DNA from: Atherix ibis
Lineage: Eukaryota > Arthropoda > Insecta > Diptera > Athericidae
DNA length: 64,000 nucleotides
Direction of reading: 5' to 3'
Assembly: GCA_958298945.1 (NCBI GenBank)
Contig: OY282605.1
Coordinates: 39,286,811-39,350,810, forward strand
Shown here: positions 34,801 to 49,800 of the stretch, one piece after another
How positions within the stretch are numbered: the first letter of the stretch is position 1
Layout of the letters: each line of letters begins with the position of its first letter
Translations under genes and position numbers: made by a program
The notes under the pieces: generated by a model
The model's input: the letters and a program-made list of their open reading frames with translations, nothing else
Told to the model about the DNA's origin: nothing
Database searches by the model: none

Positions 34801-37800
34801 TTTTTTTCTTTGCAGTTATATGAGAATCGACAAATTTTTATATGCAAATGTTGCCAGAATAAATCATTCTTCAAATTTGTAAGAGTTACCAAAATTCTGA
34901 TAATAGTTAGACTATTTGAAGGCTGTTTGAAAAATTTGATGAATAGTGGCAAACGTGTCGTCATTTGTCAAAATGTTTGTTCGGAAAAATCCATTATCAG
35001 CTGATTACCTAACAGCCATATATGTGCGTGCAAATATTGCCAGACTCTGACAACGTTTGCAGAATTTTGACGCAAAATTTTTCCTAAACGTATGGCAATA
35101 ATATAGATGCTAAATTTTTATCTGCAAACGTCGCCAGACAAACCATTGTCAGATCATTTGAAGACATTTGCACATTGTCAGATAGTGAAATTTATAATAT
35201 CTGGCAATGCCAAAAATAATGTGACAATAGTTTTGTCATTTTATACAAAATAATGAACTGTCAACGAAAAATAATATGGCCCTTTTCTCTGACAATGAGT
35301 GCACCATTTTTTTCTTTGCAGTTATATGAGTATCGTATGTGATCGGAAAATTTTGCTTACAATCGTTGCCAGACTAAGTTATTGTCACATATTTTAAAGA
35401 CTGCTAAAATTCGTATCATTGACAGACTATTTAAAGGCCATTTTAAAAATTTGATAAAATTTGGCATTCGTATTATCATTTGTCAAAAGGTTTGTTTCGA
35501 AAAGCCCCTTGTCAGCTGATTCTATAGCAGACACATATGTGTGTGTAAGCATTGCCAGATTCTGATAGATTCTGAAAATGATATCACCTGATAATCGAAC
35601 AAATAGTATACACTTAGTTTAGGCCGTTGTAAATATACATTATTCTTGGTATAAATTAATCAAATAGAAAATCTGGTCCTCAAATTTTTTTTCCAAGTTT
35701 TAAAACGTCGGCAAAATTAATTAAAATTGATAAAATAAAAATTCTTTTCAACTGTGTTGCCAGACAGTATATATGCCAAAATTATTCAATTATGTAATCC
35801 AAAATGTAATAGTTGGTTTTATTAATAATTTTTGAGAGAAATTTCTGAGACGGAAACCAAATTAAATTTACTATAAATGATATAAGAATATTTAAGGGGC
35901 TGGAAATAAATGTTCCATTAATGAAGATGACAAGCAATGAATGTTTATGACTATAAGGATATTGTTCAATTATATTATATGGTATTATTATCAATATAGT
36001 ATATATATATCTATGGTCGTATGTATGCATATTATTCATATAATAAATACAAACTGGAAAATATGAAAAAATTCACTTCCATTCTGAAAACAAATGCTTC
36101 CTGAAAGGTCATGGTCTGACTAAACGATTTTCGGATGCCGAATGGAAATTATGTAATAAGCTTTGTGGATTTATGCAAAAGGATACATTTATTCCGAATT
36201 ATCTGTAACAACATCATATATCTTATTATATAAATTTATTATTGTTGAAGATGTTGGATAAATTATATATTTATTTTTTTAATCATTAATATGGATAAGA
36301 TGTCCGTTTAGGTATGGCGGACATATATTATTCAATAGTTCTTTGTTGATTGTGAAATATGGTAAAATTTAAACTAAATTTCACGAATAAATTATATTTA
36401 TTATTTAGCTTTCAAATATGATGAATAATTATTTTTATTTAATTGAATTAATTATGTAAGGATATTGTTTGTTCTACATTCTGATTTTAAGAGGTTGTCT
36501 TTAATACATTAATGATAATGAAAATTTGATGGTATTACAAAAAAAATCCAATTTATGCTTTAAAATGTAAAGTTCGAAACATTTTTTATTTTAATAAATT
36601 TAATAAGTTCTGTCATTACTTATAAAAATAAAAAAAATATTCAAAGGGTTGCTATAACTTTTTTTCAGGATCCAATCGTTTTAAGGTATTTTTCGATAAT
36701 TTTTTCGAACTGTTATTTGGACATTGTTTGACAAATATTGATTTTTAAATGATCTAAAGTTTTAGGAGTATTCATAAATATAGTCTTTAACGTATTTTAT
36801 ATCTGAAGATCGTGGAGATCAAAAGAAATTTGTCGTATTGTGTAACTACTTGTGGTAACGCTTTGTTGAAACCACATATAGTTCAGATTAAAGTCTTTAA
36901 GTTCAGGCTGAAAAAGTCTCTAATTATAAGGTTCTAGTAATCAGAATGGAAGAAAATGATTTCTTATTATTCATTTTCAAATATATACAGGCCAATGATA
37001 TTCTCAGATCAAAAAAATTAACACAAGACAGTCACTTTTTGCGGGTACAATGGCTTCATCACAGTCACGTGCGGGTTTTCAAAGCCTCATATTTGGCAAT
37101 TTTTATTTATTGAGATGTCTATCAAGTAAAAAATAAGCCTTAGTGTTGAATAAGGCTATATCAGAATTATTAATTTTATAGAAAGTTTTTACAATTATAT
37201 CGCTTTTTGCACGTTGTAATTGTAAAAAGCTTTCAAAAAAAATGAGGAATAACTGTAAATTTTTGTAAATTAATGCTTAGTAAAAATTTAACTTTAATTA
37301 ATATAAAAATAAAATGGCAAATTATAATCTATACCAATATTACTTTATCAAAAATATATATTAAAGAAATTTTAAATAACAGAATTGCACTTTCAAAACT
37401 ATAAAATGGATATCAACATACTTGCATTTTTGAAATACAAGCGCATAGCTAACTTTGAGAGCCTTTTTAGAATCCTTGAAACCATTTTTTTAAAAACTTT
37501 TTTCGAATTATTAATTAAAAATTAAGAAAAAATTATATATAATTTATATAGTATAAATTAAAGGGAAAACTTTTAATATACAATTTTTTACAATAATTAT
37601 AACAAAATTAATCAATTTAAAAAAATATAATAAACTATAATGGCAACAAAATTTTTATTGGATAAAATATATTAACGGTAAAGTTTTTAGGAAAATAAAT
37701 TTCAAATCGATGCATTTCATGCAATTTTCTTTTTTTTTGAATAAATTTTATAGCAAGTTAAATTGATGATTTTATTTAACTTACTTTGCATAAAGGAATC

Positions 37801-40800
37801 CTTCGGAGACAGTTATTAATTTAATAGAATTCCCATCGATATAATGTATCAATAAAATATGCAATGGGAATATTAGCGGATCCAGCAGTTATATATAATT
37901 TATCAGGGATAGAATTGGTAAAATAATTTCCTTCGATGAGGAATCGTTTAAATTCAATTTAAGTGCAAATGCTTCCTGCGTGGAGAGTAAATGCATCCGT
38001 CATTTATCTGAAAGCTGAATGATGTATTTAAGGATGCTTTTACTTTTGAATCTTCTATTTGAAATTACATTAAAATTCCAGTAAGATAGAAAACTCGTCT
38101 TCTATTCGCATGGTTTTCATTATAGGATGAAATTTGTCACAATGAAATGTGATAGATAGCAGGACAGTCAGAAGATACTCGTAATGAGTTAAAGTTAAGA
38201 TTTAAGCGTATTAAATCGTTTCTGTTGATAGATATTTCGGCAGTAATTTTTCTTATGATATCAAGTACACTGGAATTAATTTCAAATGTTCTTTTCGAAA
38301 AGTTTTTTTATTTAATCAAAAGTATTGTATATTTTGTATAGATTTTTAGAAAATATTTCAGTATTAATTTAAGTTCACATATTAATGGAATTCCTATCTA
38401 CAATATAATTTTTCTATTTAATTTAATGAATAAGATAGTTAAGAATTTTCCCATATGTATTCAAGTATTCCAAGTATGATATACTCATAAATAGACGAAT
38501 AATCCATAATTGATATTGACTAACTTAGAGACATTAGGAAATCAATTTAATTTATTGGGTAGAATTGTGCTTGGGGTGTTAATCTGTATGGTGTCAATGT
38601 TTTGCGGCAGATAGTCATTAGTCAAGCTAAATTCATAAGCTATTAGCTCTATTAAGTATAGCTGCCTATAGATACTTAGTTTTAGATTTAATTCTTGGAC
38701 AGTGTTTATTGTTTAGAAATCGATTAACAGGAAAATTGCCTATTGGCCAATAGCCAAAAGTCCTCCACTTAAAGTTTAGGCAATATAAGATTAGTTTTTT
38801 TTTCTAATATCCAAATTTTTTTTTCTAATTTTCTATGTAAGTTGGGAAACAAAATGTAAGTTGGGAAATTATTTAATAGTGGATGAAAAATAATCTACTA
38901 AACGGAAAGTAACGAGTTATCCACTATATACAATAGTTTGGAAAAGACAGCCCTGTTATTTGATTATATTCGATTTAATTTGTTTAGGTAAAAATTTTTC
39001 ATTTTATATTTAAGATAAAAAAATTCACTTAATTGGCTTTGTACGAGGTCTGTTCAAAAAGTATCGCGAATTTTTAATTTCCGCGGGTTACGTTTATTCG
39101 ATTTTCGATTTTTTGTGGCGTTATGTTGGTACTCATGTCTCTCACATATGCCGACAAGTTCGGCCATATTGAATTTTCAGTTAATTTTTGACAGCTGCGT
39201 TGTCAATAATCTAAATCAGCATATATGCGGCTCTGAAAAACCACAAATAACTGTAAAATAGTCATTGTATCTATGAAAACTGACTGTATGCTGTGAATTT
39301 TTGCTTGGAGAAGTCATTAGACCGTTTTTTTGGCCTTGATTTGAAGATGTTAATCTGGACTATATACGGCTTCAAAAAGAAGAAAAAACAAAATCTCAAG
39401 CCTCACAACATGAGAAAATTTTTTTTTATTGCGTGAAAAGTTCTCAGTACACCTTATTACAAGATTTAGTGATGCTATTTGGCATCCAAGATCGCAAAAT
39501 TTGACGCCGCTTGATTTTTTCTTGGAAAACTTTGTAATATATCGTATCTATGCAGATAATTAAGAGAATTTAAAAACTAACCTCATTTGTTCAAGAAATG
39601 GCCGAATTAAAGCCAAAAAAAGTCATCAAAGATTTTGTCCTACAACAAGGCGAATGGTAATCATTTTTTTAATTTTTTTATTAATGCCAAAATTTATTTA
39701 AATTAGAAATTTATTTAAATCAATTTCTTGAGCTTTTCCTTAGAAAGTACAAATTGAAAAATCGTTTATAATAATGAAAATGTTTTTTTTTTTTAAATTT
39801 TCATAGTATTTAAAATTTTTTTTCAGCGTATCCTAATTTAAAAAAAGAAAATTTACTAATCCATATTTTTATGGAATGTTGTAGTAAATAAATTTCTGGC
39901 AGGACATCTTTTACAATTCATAAGCTTCTCCTACTAGCTTGTGCTTATGTTAATACTAATTATTTTAGTAAATCATTCGACCGGTGACGCTTAAGTCTTC
40001 GATGGGTATTTTTAGGAAAAGTAATAGTGGATAGTTCTTAACTATGTTATTAGTATAATTTTAAATATGAGAATGACACTTTTTATAACCAGACACAGTA
40101 ACATCATGAACTAAAGGGACTTTGAGATTATGGCGAATAACACTATTGCGAACAGAAAAAGGACCATCGATAATTTTGCGGAGTGTTTTTGTTTGAACAG
40201 ATTGGATACGACAGGAGCACTTCAGAGCTCTAGTTCGTAAGTCCATATTGGTTTAAAGGACCATCGATAATTTTGCGGAGTATTTTTGAATGAAGGGATT
40301 GGATACAACAGGAATTGAAAGGATTAGTAGCATCCCAGAGGTCTAGCCCGTAAGTTCATATGGGTTTCGGTAGGGCATTGTATAAAAGTACTTTGCTGTC
40401 AAGTGTTTGTCTAAGTTTATACGGGAGGACATGTTTCAGGGCAGGAAGAAAAATTTACGTAGGTAGATTCCATTGACTTTTATTCTCCACCTGGTATACC
40501 AGTTCTGGAGGGTTTGGATTTAGAGTTGAACAATTTCGGATGTTGGGGATTTTCGCTATATGCAAGGCAGATTACGTTATCGGATGTATAAATATTGTAG
40601 AGAACGGGTCCAACTATACTTCCCTGTGGAAGAAGGAATTATCCTCTTGAGTTACCAGAGGTAGCCCGAGTACCAAACTCTATCTAAAGCTTAACTTATA
40701 TCAAGAAATACACCGGGACAGAACTCTTTTTTTTTCTAAAGGGGATGCAATGAAATTGATGACTTATGGTGGAGTGTTCGGAACGGAAATCAAATTGGTG

Positions 40801-43800
40801 GATGGGAATTAAATCTGAAGATTCGAGTAGGGGATGATGTCACCGGTAGAGGACTTTATTTTCATATAGGTTTTTTTTTTTGGTTTTTATTATGGTAACT
40901 TTCTAGAGGATTGGAAAATGTATTGTTCGAAGGATAGAGTCATAAAGTTTAGGAAAGAAGAGTGTAGAAAAGAAGACTCTTTAAGGAAGTTATTGTAGTA
41001 TATTAAAGTTGATCCAATCATAGCCAGGAACTTTGTTTTTGGAAAGAAGTTAAATTAAATTAGCAACTTTGGAAGGAGGGTCTTGATTTTAGTACAATTG
41101 TCTGAAAATATTCCAGTTTATTGGGCTTTAGAGATAGGTTGGGAATCTAGGACTAGAAGACAGGACTATGATCGGAATTCAAATCTAAAAGAGAATTTAT
41201 ATATGTGTTATACGAATTCATGGGATTATTTATGAAATAATCAATATATTTGGGATCTTTGGTCGAGAAGTTGGCCATGGGAAGATGAAAGCACCTCGTG
41301 GAGCATATATCTGCAGAGGTTGGTAACATAACAGCCCATTTTGGATGTTTGGCGGTAAAATCGAGAGCTTGAGAAAAGGATATAAATTCATGGGAGCTTA
41401 TATATTTATTCGGCAGGCAATGCATAAAAATAATAGAGAAAGGGAAAAGAGTACAGTTGATAGGTTGATAGGGCACTGGATTTGAGAAAATTTTCTGCAA
41501 TAGAATAATGAAAAAAACTTATTTTAACATAAATTCAAAGTACAAAAGACTACTTTTAAAAAATAATTCAAAATTTGATAATATCCTTCCTTAAAATAAT
41601 GCTTCTTTTATTATGGCAACAATTTTGAACAATACTTTTATGTTTATTTATGACTAAAACTTGTAAGTCTTATCCAAGTCCCTATTGTATTTTTAATATA
41701 ATATTTCTATTCACAATGAAATAAATATGATTTTAATGAGTAAAGTAAAAAGGTAGAATTGACTATATTCTATCTTATCAACAGAAAATAAATTAAGAAG
41801 TAGAATAGGAGAATTTTTTTTAAGGAAAATTTGTTGCTTCCTTCATAAATTAGTTGGTGGGTGTTCATTCTTCATTAATAGGGAAACGTTACGAAATATT
41901 TCTACATTTATCAGAGGGGCACATGAATAATAATTTTTGCCAAAAGTATAAAAGGACTAACAACAAATGGTTAAGTTAGTTTGTTGGTTGTTTGTTTGGC
42001 TAGTTATTTTTGTATGATTGCCTTGGTAGACAAAATTTAAGTGATACTTTCTCATGATAAAGCTTATAGTCTGCTTGACCCTTGTAATAATTTATGAACA
42101 GTATTAAATTTAAATATTAATGAAAGTTTCCATTTGGTAAAAGGATGAATTTATTCATATTTAGAGAAACAAAACCATTTTCGAATGAAAAGTATTCTCT
42201 TCGGTTAGTCAAATTTGAAAATTGTTAAGAGTAGTACGTACTTGTGTGTATTAAGCTAAAAAAACTTACTGAAAAATGTGCGAACAGAAATCGAAAAATA
42301 GCCACAGGGGGCTAAGAAATTAATAATATGCCAACTTTGTTCAATTTTTAGATGACTATCGTTAATTTAGAATTTTCTTTCACTCTTGTTCCATATATTC
42401 CGTATGGCAGCATATGGATTTCCCATGTGAACCATTAATACTGCCAATGATAAATTATTTAGGTCTTTATTTTTTTTCTTTTGTAATTTATTTTATAATT
42501 AAACAGAATTTTACTTCCTTTTCTTGATATACAATAATATTTTACCAATTTAAAAAAATCCTTTTTGATATTATTTCATCGTTTAAAGTGATTATGCTAT
42601 GAATAATATTTTAATTGTGAGTTAAATATATAAATTTTACGTTTAAGGATAATGGGACCCACATTTTTTTTCACCATCCTCTTTAGGGTTGTTTAATTAG
42701 TACTTTGAAAAGTAAACTTAAATAAAATATATTTTCAATTTAGATGTTCATAAATTTTGCCATTTTTCATGAAATATTTTATTATTAAAATGGCTGCCAC
42801 GAAACTTCTTATAGGACTCGATTATTTTGAGATAATTTTTAATAAATTTTTTACACATTTTTGGCTATAATTCTGATTTTTAAATACTCTCAAGTATAAT
42901 GATTATTTGAGTAAATGCGATTTTTTTTCTAACGGCGTCAAATTGCACGATCTTGAAAGCCAATTAATTTTTAAAATTACTCGTACTGGAAACTTTTTGT
43001 GCAATCAAGCCAACATTTTTTTTGTGTTGTGAAGCTTTTGGCTTCGTTTTCTTAATATAAAATATAGTTTATAATAAAATCTATGAGTTTAAGTCTATCA
43101 GACGATCATGGCACTCAGACTTGAAGGTACTAGTCTATTTTTTTAGACCAAAATTCATAGCAGGTAACAACATCGCAGATATAATACTATTAATACAATC
43201 TTGTGTGGGTTTTTAGAGCCTCATAAATATAAATTTGGCTTATAAGCGTATCCACCAATCACAAAATTATTTTCTCATGAAGTGAAAAACGTGGCTATGG
43301 TCAAATTACCGAAAATTTGAGCCGATCCTCATCGTTAAATGATAAATTTTTGCCTAAACAAACTTTATGTTTACCGTGTCCCAAACAACATGCATGATTT
43401 GAATTTTGAGCCATTTATGCGGTAAAGTGTTGCCAATGAAAAAAAGGGGGTTACAGCATGACAGTTGATAGTTCAGAGTTATTAAAAATGGAGCGTTGTA
43501 ATGTTCGTACAAAATACGAGGGTCGTTCAATAAGTCCTTAGAAAATCCCAGAAATTGCGCTCGTAGTGTCGGTCAAGAATACTTTTTTTTATAAGTAGCA
43601 TTATCGACAAGAAAGCTGTCAAAATTTCAGCTCGATCCATAGCGTAGGTCAATTTCTATCGTCGATTAAAGTTAACGACATTTATTTGTGCATAACAATG
43701 GAAAAAAGCGAGTTTAGGGCTGTCATCAAACATCTCCATTTGAAAGGCTTAAGCCCGAAAGAAATCAAAGCCGAGTTGGATGCAGTTCATGGCACATCTG

Positions 43801-46800
43801 CACCTGTGTTTGTGACGGTTTACAATTGGGTGAATGAATTTAAACGTGACCGTTCATCCACAAAAGATGAACATCGTTCAGGACGCCCAGTTGAGGTGTC
43901 TACTCCTGAAATCATCGACAAAATCCACGATCTGATTTTGAACGATCGGCGATTAAAAGTGCGCGAATTAGTTGAGGCCACGGGCATATCACAAGGTACA
44001 GTCGCTTCAATTTTGCATGAAAAATTGTCTGTGAAAATAATTTCGGCAAGATGGGTGCCGCGTTTGCTCTCAGAGGAGAATAAGCGCAATCGTGCAGTGT
44101 ACTCTGAGGCTATGTTGGCACTCTTTCATCGCAATCCTGCCGAATTCCTTCGTCGATATGTCACTGTGGACGAAACCTGGATACACTACTACACTCCAGA
44201 AAGGAAGAGACAGTCATCACAGTGGATTTTCAAGGGTGAACGGGCTCCGAAGAAGGCATAAAATGTGCCATCGGCCGGCAAGGTGATGGCCACGGTCTTT
44301 TGGGATTTGCAGGGCATCATTTTTATCGACTACTTGGAAAAAGGAAAAACAACAACAGGAGCGTATTACGCGTCGTTATTGCAACGGTTGAGCGAGGAAA
44401 TCAAAGAGAAACGCCCCCCATCTGAAGAAGAAAAAAATCCTCTTGCATCAGGACAATGCGCGTGTGCACACCTGCGCTGTTTCCATGGCCAAAATTGTAG
44501 AATTGAGAATGGAATTGTTGCAGCATCCCGCTTATTCACCAGATTTGGCCCCGAGTGACTATTTTCTTTTCCCCAATCTGAAGAAATGGCTTGGCGGACG
44601 ACGGTTCACTTCCAACGAGGACGTCATTGCTTAAACGGATGAGTATTTTGCAGAACTTCCGAAATCCTATTTTTTGGACGGGATAAAAATTTTGGAAAAA
44701 CGGTTGAAAAAGTGTATAGAGCTAAAAGGAGATTATGTTGAAAAATAAAAATTTTTTTTAAAAAAAACAGTTTTTTTCCATCTTATTCTAAGGACTTATT
44801 GAACGACCCTCGTATAATCGGAATAGTGATTTAACTGAATCAACTGTGAAGAAATTAATAATGAAAGAAATGAGCCTTCAGCGATGAAGCTCATTTTCAT
44901 CTCGATGGCTTGCTTAATCGACAAAATTGTGGCATTTGGGGTTCAGAAAATCTACGAGTGATTGTTGAGATATAAAGGCATTGACAACGTGTTACTGGTT
45001 GAGGCGAATTTTAGGCTGGAGGCATCGTCGGGGTATTCTGCTTCGAAAATGCAGCTGGTCAGGCAATGACAGTTAATGGTGCTCGCTATCGCACTCTAGT
45101 TTTTGTCCCTATGACAGTTAATGGTACATGATAATCTAGTTTTTGTCCCTAAAGTAGGTTAAATAAGAAAGTGCCACATGCCAATTCAATTACTGCATGA
45201 GTTATTTCCTTCTTGGGTTAATTTTGGGACTCTCTTTATGCAAATATACAATATTAAACAGCTATCAAACGACAGCACTGTTCTTTTCAAAATACAAAAT
45301 AGATAATCTGTTCCTAAGATACCTTTTCTAAGATGAATGGTAAGATTATTCGAGAATGAAATGAAAATGAATAATTTACACTAATTGAATTAACTATAAT
45401 AATATAATGATATAAAATTCATCTGATACTATTAAAGATAAAAGAAATTCAAATTACTCTCTATAAGTGAATGATGTCAAGTCTAATTGAAGAAAAAAAA
45501 CCACATATCTTAAAGTAACCGAAATCGTGACGTGAAATGAGTGAAAGCTTTTTGTTTTCAAAAGAAAAAAAATGGTAACTTCCTAATTGAATCTAATCTG
45601 GTTGATGTAAATGATTTGACGAGAACTAATTTCTTGAAGCGTTATAATACATTATCGAAATAGTATTAGGTATTAGTACAAAAATAATAAGAATAATATC
45701 TAATGAATTAATCTACTTTAAGATTCATTCAACTTTGCACATTATCATTTTACGAATGACATACTCATTGATCTTAAAAGCAATTATATTTATTCAGGTG
45801 GAAAATAAATCAGAAATTAATTTCAGATATCTTCAAGTTGATAAGAATTTAATCTAATTTTATTTAATGAAAATGAAAATATAAATGAAAATGAAAATGA
45901 AAATGATAATTGTATTTAAGATAAATGATAGTATTTTGCATAAAACTCATTTAGGTCAGATACTAGCCAATTGGATCGGAATAGTCCATAATAAAGGTGG
46001 ATAGTCTGTAGTAAATTTGGATATTTGAATAGTCTAAGATTAGAAAATGCTTTTAACATTATCAATTCCTAAAGGATAAAATTATATGTATACATCGATA
46101 GTCCTTTAGCTATCAATCACAATAATAAATCAGATAGATTAGAAGAGCTTTTAGACAATCAATTCGGTTCGTTCCGTTTATTCCTAATACATATATCCTA
46201 TGGGAATTCATTTTCAAAGGATGTGGAATATTTTATTAATTTTTGATACTTTAAATTTATATTACATATCCCAAGTTGATAATTTACCTTGAAGAAGTCC
46301 TTTGAAAATTCACTAGAAATTCGACAAAAGGTATGAGCACGAAAGAGATTTCTTTTTATTTTAAAAATGCTTATATAAAAACTGACACACATGCGCGTTA
46401 AAGAAAATAAGGGAAATATTTTGATACTATTTTTAAATCAAAAAAAAATGTAATATTGTAAGTCCTTGAAGATTAAGTCCTAACTTAATGAGACTGGTTT
46501 TTTTTTAAACCATTTTTTCTTTGGGCATTAATGTTACCCCTTCCCAAATTGCTTCCCTTGGCAAGCTGCACATCGGCAAAGGTGTTTTTTCCTCTCTTCG
46601 CGGCAGTGGTGGAAGGTTTTAACTGGAATGTCCTTAAGCCCCTTGATAGTACTTAGATTACATACTTTTAAGTGTTTATTAATTTTGAGGAACAAAACAA
46701 AATCGCATGGGCTTAGATCAGCTGAAAAGAGTTAAGAATGATGGGAGAGGGGGGGGAGTTGTAGTAATAGGGATGAGCTTTTTGAACAAAAACTCGTTGA

Positions 46801-49800
46801 TGGAAATGGCCGTATTGACGTAAGAAATTGTTATGACAGAGCGTCCAAGTGTCTGTAATGTCCGATCTGCCATGAAAAATCATTTTTCTGAGACTTTTAA
46901 AGATTTTTTAATAAAAAAACTTGGGTTCAAATTTTGCCTTAAAGGCACAAAAGTGCTCAAGCATTCCACATTTTTATCAGCTTTCGATGTTGAAGGTCTC
47001 CCTGAGTTAGGCTCGTCTTCCATTATGGGGAACTAAACAAAATCACATGGGCTTAGATCAAGTAAAAAGAGGCTTTGGATATATATGGAGAGAGGAGGGG
47101 GGTTGTTGTAGTTATAAGGTTGATCTTTTCAAATAAAAACTCGTTGATGAAAATAACTGTAATGACCGATCTGCCGTAAAGAATCCCATTTCTGAGGCAT
47201 TGAACCCATTTTCTTGGGTTGAAAGTTTTCTCTGAATGAACAAGAGTACTCAAGCGTTCCATATTTTAATCAGTTTTCTATGTTGGAAGCCCCCATAAGA
47301 CAGAATCATCTTCCACTATCTCGCAACTTCAAAAATGCTTTATACCACCGATACGCGAGTTGCACCTTTTCATAAGTCATATTTGCGAATTCACAAGCTT
47401 ACACAAAATTTGACGACACATCGTTGCTCCAAATTTCGGGACTCGCTACAAAAACATAATCTCATTTAATGCAGTGTATAAAGTCACATAAGTCTAGGAA
47501 AAATTAACTGACTAGTGATATGCGGGGGAAGTCCATAGTGTTACCATATCGCTCTCAGTGGTGATATTCATATAAATTTGCTTTCACACCTCGTACGATA
47601 TTATTGAATTTTTTTTTTATATAAAACTTTTTAAGAAAATATTTTAGTCCTTAATCGTATTGTGAAAAGTTTGTCCTTTTTTTTGCACAATCTCTATAAA
47701 TGGTTATTATAAAATTTAATTGATATTCTCAATATTATATAATAGAAATGCAAAAAAAAATTACAATAAATTGAGAATTTCGAATTGCATGAATTACGAG
47801 CACATTCAGGAATTTTTCTCTTTTCAATTATGATGGAATTTTTTCGTAGTTGCTTCTTATCTTATTAATATTGTATATTTAATATAAATTTATTCATGCA
47901 CTATACCTTATGTCGTTTCTTCTCACGTTCAGGAACTGCATGCCAATTGAATTGAAGATTCCAATCGAAACCACCAACATTAACGCCACCAGAATCTCTC
48001 CAATGATACTCCATGGTCGTGTCATCAATAACATCGATAACTGGACAAACAACAGTCGTTGAATTCCTGGCTATCCGATCAAGAAGTGGTTCCAACCATC
48101 CTGAAAAATTTGTATTATTTATGAAAAAAACAACAACTAAATACCAAAAATAGTTAACAATTGACTGTAAAGTAAATACTCTTGACATTGGTTGATTTAT
48201 GTGCACATATCCGGTCGTCCAATGTGAATATTTAAGATAACACAAAACTAGCTAAAAGCTACCATTACACATCAATAATTACTGAGCATTTACAAGAAGT
48301 TTTTTTGTTTGGCTTGCTTCACTTATTTAAAAATTTACGGAATTTTAAATGTTTATTGTATTCATAATAAGTGGAAAAGAAAATCACTATTAATATGGTT
48401 CAGTTATAGTTTTCCACGTGATACATAATTCATATGCACGACAGGTGATAGCCAAGGACCTATGCATGTACCCTACGTACGTTCATGAAATTCCCGGTTG
48501 ACTGATTGACTATTTATTCACCTGGATTCACTATCACTGCTCATACACTTATTTAATAGGTTTTTCTGTTATCATTTTAATCATTTAAAATAAATTGAAA
48601 AATTCCTGCTTGTTTTGTTTGCAATTTTGTATATTCGAATTGAGAATTGTTAAAATTTTAATACATAGGAAATATTGAGTAAATAAACACCTACAATAGC
48701 ATTGATAAAATTGATTATATTTATCTGAATTTGACTCGATTTTAATATAGTCAACTTTTGCTCATGTTCTATTTGGTAATGGGAAATTGCTTCGGAGGGA
48801 ATATGGAATCAGTTGATATTATCCGATCTAAAAAAAAATCTATTTCATTATTGAGTGTCAATATTTACTAGACCTCTGAATATTTGATAACAAATATTTT
48901 TAATACATAAATAAATTTTAATCTGAATAAAATTTTACAAATAGGCAAATAGATTATCGATTAGTAAAGCTTTTTAGTTTCAATAGTGAACAATAAAGTG
49001 TTATTCATTTTATTGTATGGAAAGTAAAGCCCTATTGTCTAATAACAGTTTAATATAAAAATTGCGCAAGATAAAATTAATATAGATAAAAGTTTGCCAT
49101 TGGAAATAGTTATATTTTTTAGATTTAAATTGTCGACTTTCAATGAATATGGAATGCACTGAAGATACACCGATTGGGCCCTGGACCAATAGACTTGGGA
49201 CGCTGATTATTCAAATAAATTTTCTCTAGCGTAACCCGGTAGATACATTGATAAGCAAATTATTTATATAAGAGGCTCTGAAAATCCATACGTGACTGTG
49301 AAGAGGTTATTGTATGCGCTAAAAGTGACTTTGTAGTGCATATTTTGGCCTGAACCTGCTATTGGCACGTATTTTTTGGAATTGTCAATTAGGAGCTCTA
49401 TGGTCGTACAATTACCCAAATTTTTTACCTTCAAATTTTTCTATGGACTACATGTGGTTTCAACAAATAAATGCCACAAGCCGCACAACACAATAAAAAG
49501 TTACCAGTACGAGTGAGTTTAAGATTTGGACTCAACAATCGACCTCCAAGATCATGCAATTTGACGCCCCTATTCATTTTTTCTTCTAAAGTTATGCAAA
49601 AAAAATCGTATATAAGTAGTTGATCCTTCTCAAAAATAAAGCTCATGGCTATGATCTAATCAACTGCAATATACTCCAAGAACTTTCTAAAAGAGCAATA
49701 GTTTTCCTTGCTACACTATATAACTCCATCGTTCGAACAACACATTTTCGAATTGTCTTGAAATTCACCACTACAAAAATGATCTTTAAACCCAACAAAC

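Larger units (their letters stand above)
43330..45130 (+). mobile_element. DUF4817-type element relic, split by a mariner
   Basis: To the left of the mariner, [10 protein letters not shown] begins at 43490. To the right, from 44815, [15 protein letters not shown] (HTH part), [20 protein letters not shown], then [28 protein letters not shown] and [10 protein letters not shown]. The TA at the join belongs to the mariner target site. Much of the protein is missing. Confidence 0.65.

Noticed and set aside
33526..35600. CRISPR-like regular repeats
   Set aside because: Units are about 0.5 kb without unique spacers, in a eukaryotic intron; it is a tandem satellite.
43698..44748. SETMAR-like host gene
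   Set aside because: No SET domain. Intact element ends and TA duplication show it is a mariner copy.
47901..48245. 114-codon open frame taken as one exon
   Set aside because: Only 48100-47907 is coding; the upstream part lies beyond a good TTTTTCAG acceptor and does not match the family.
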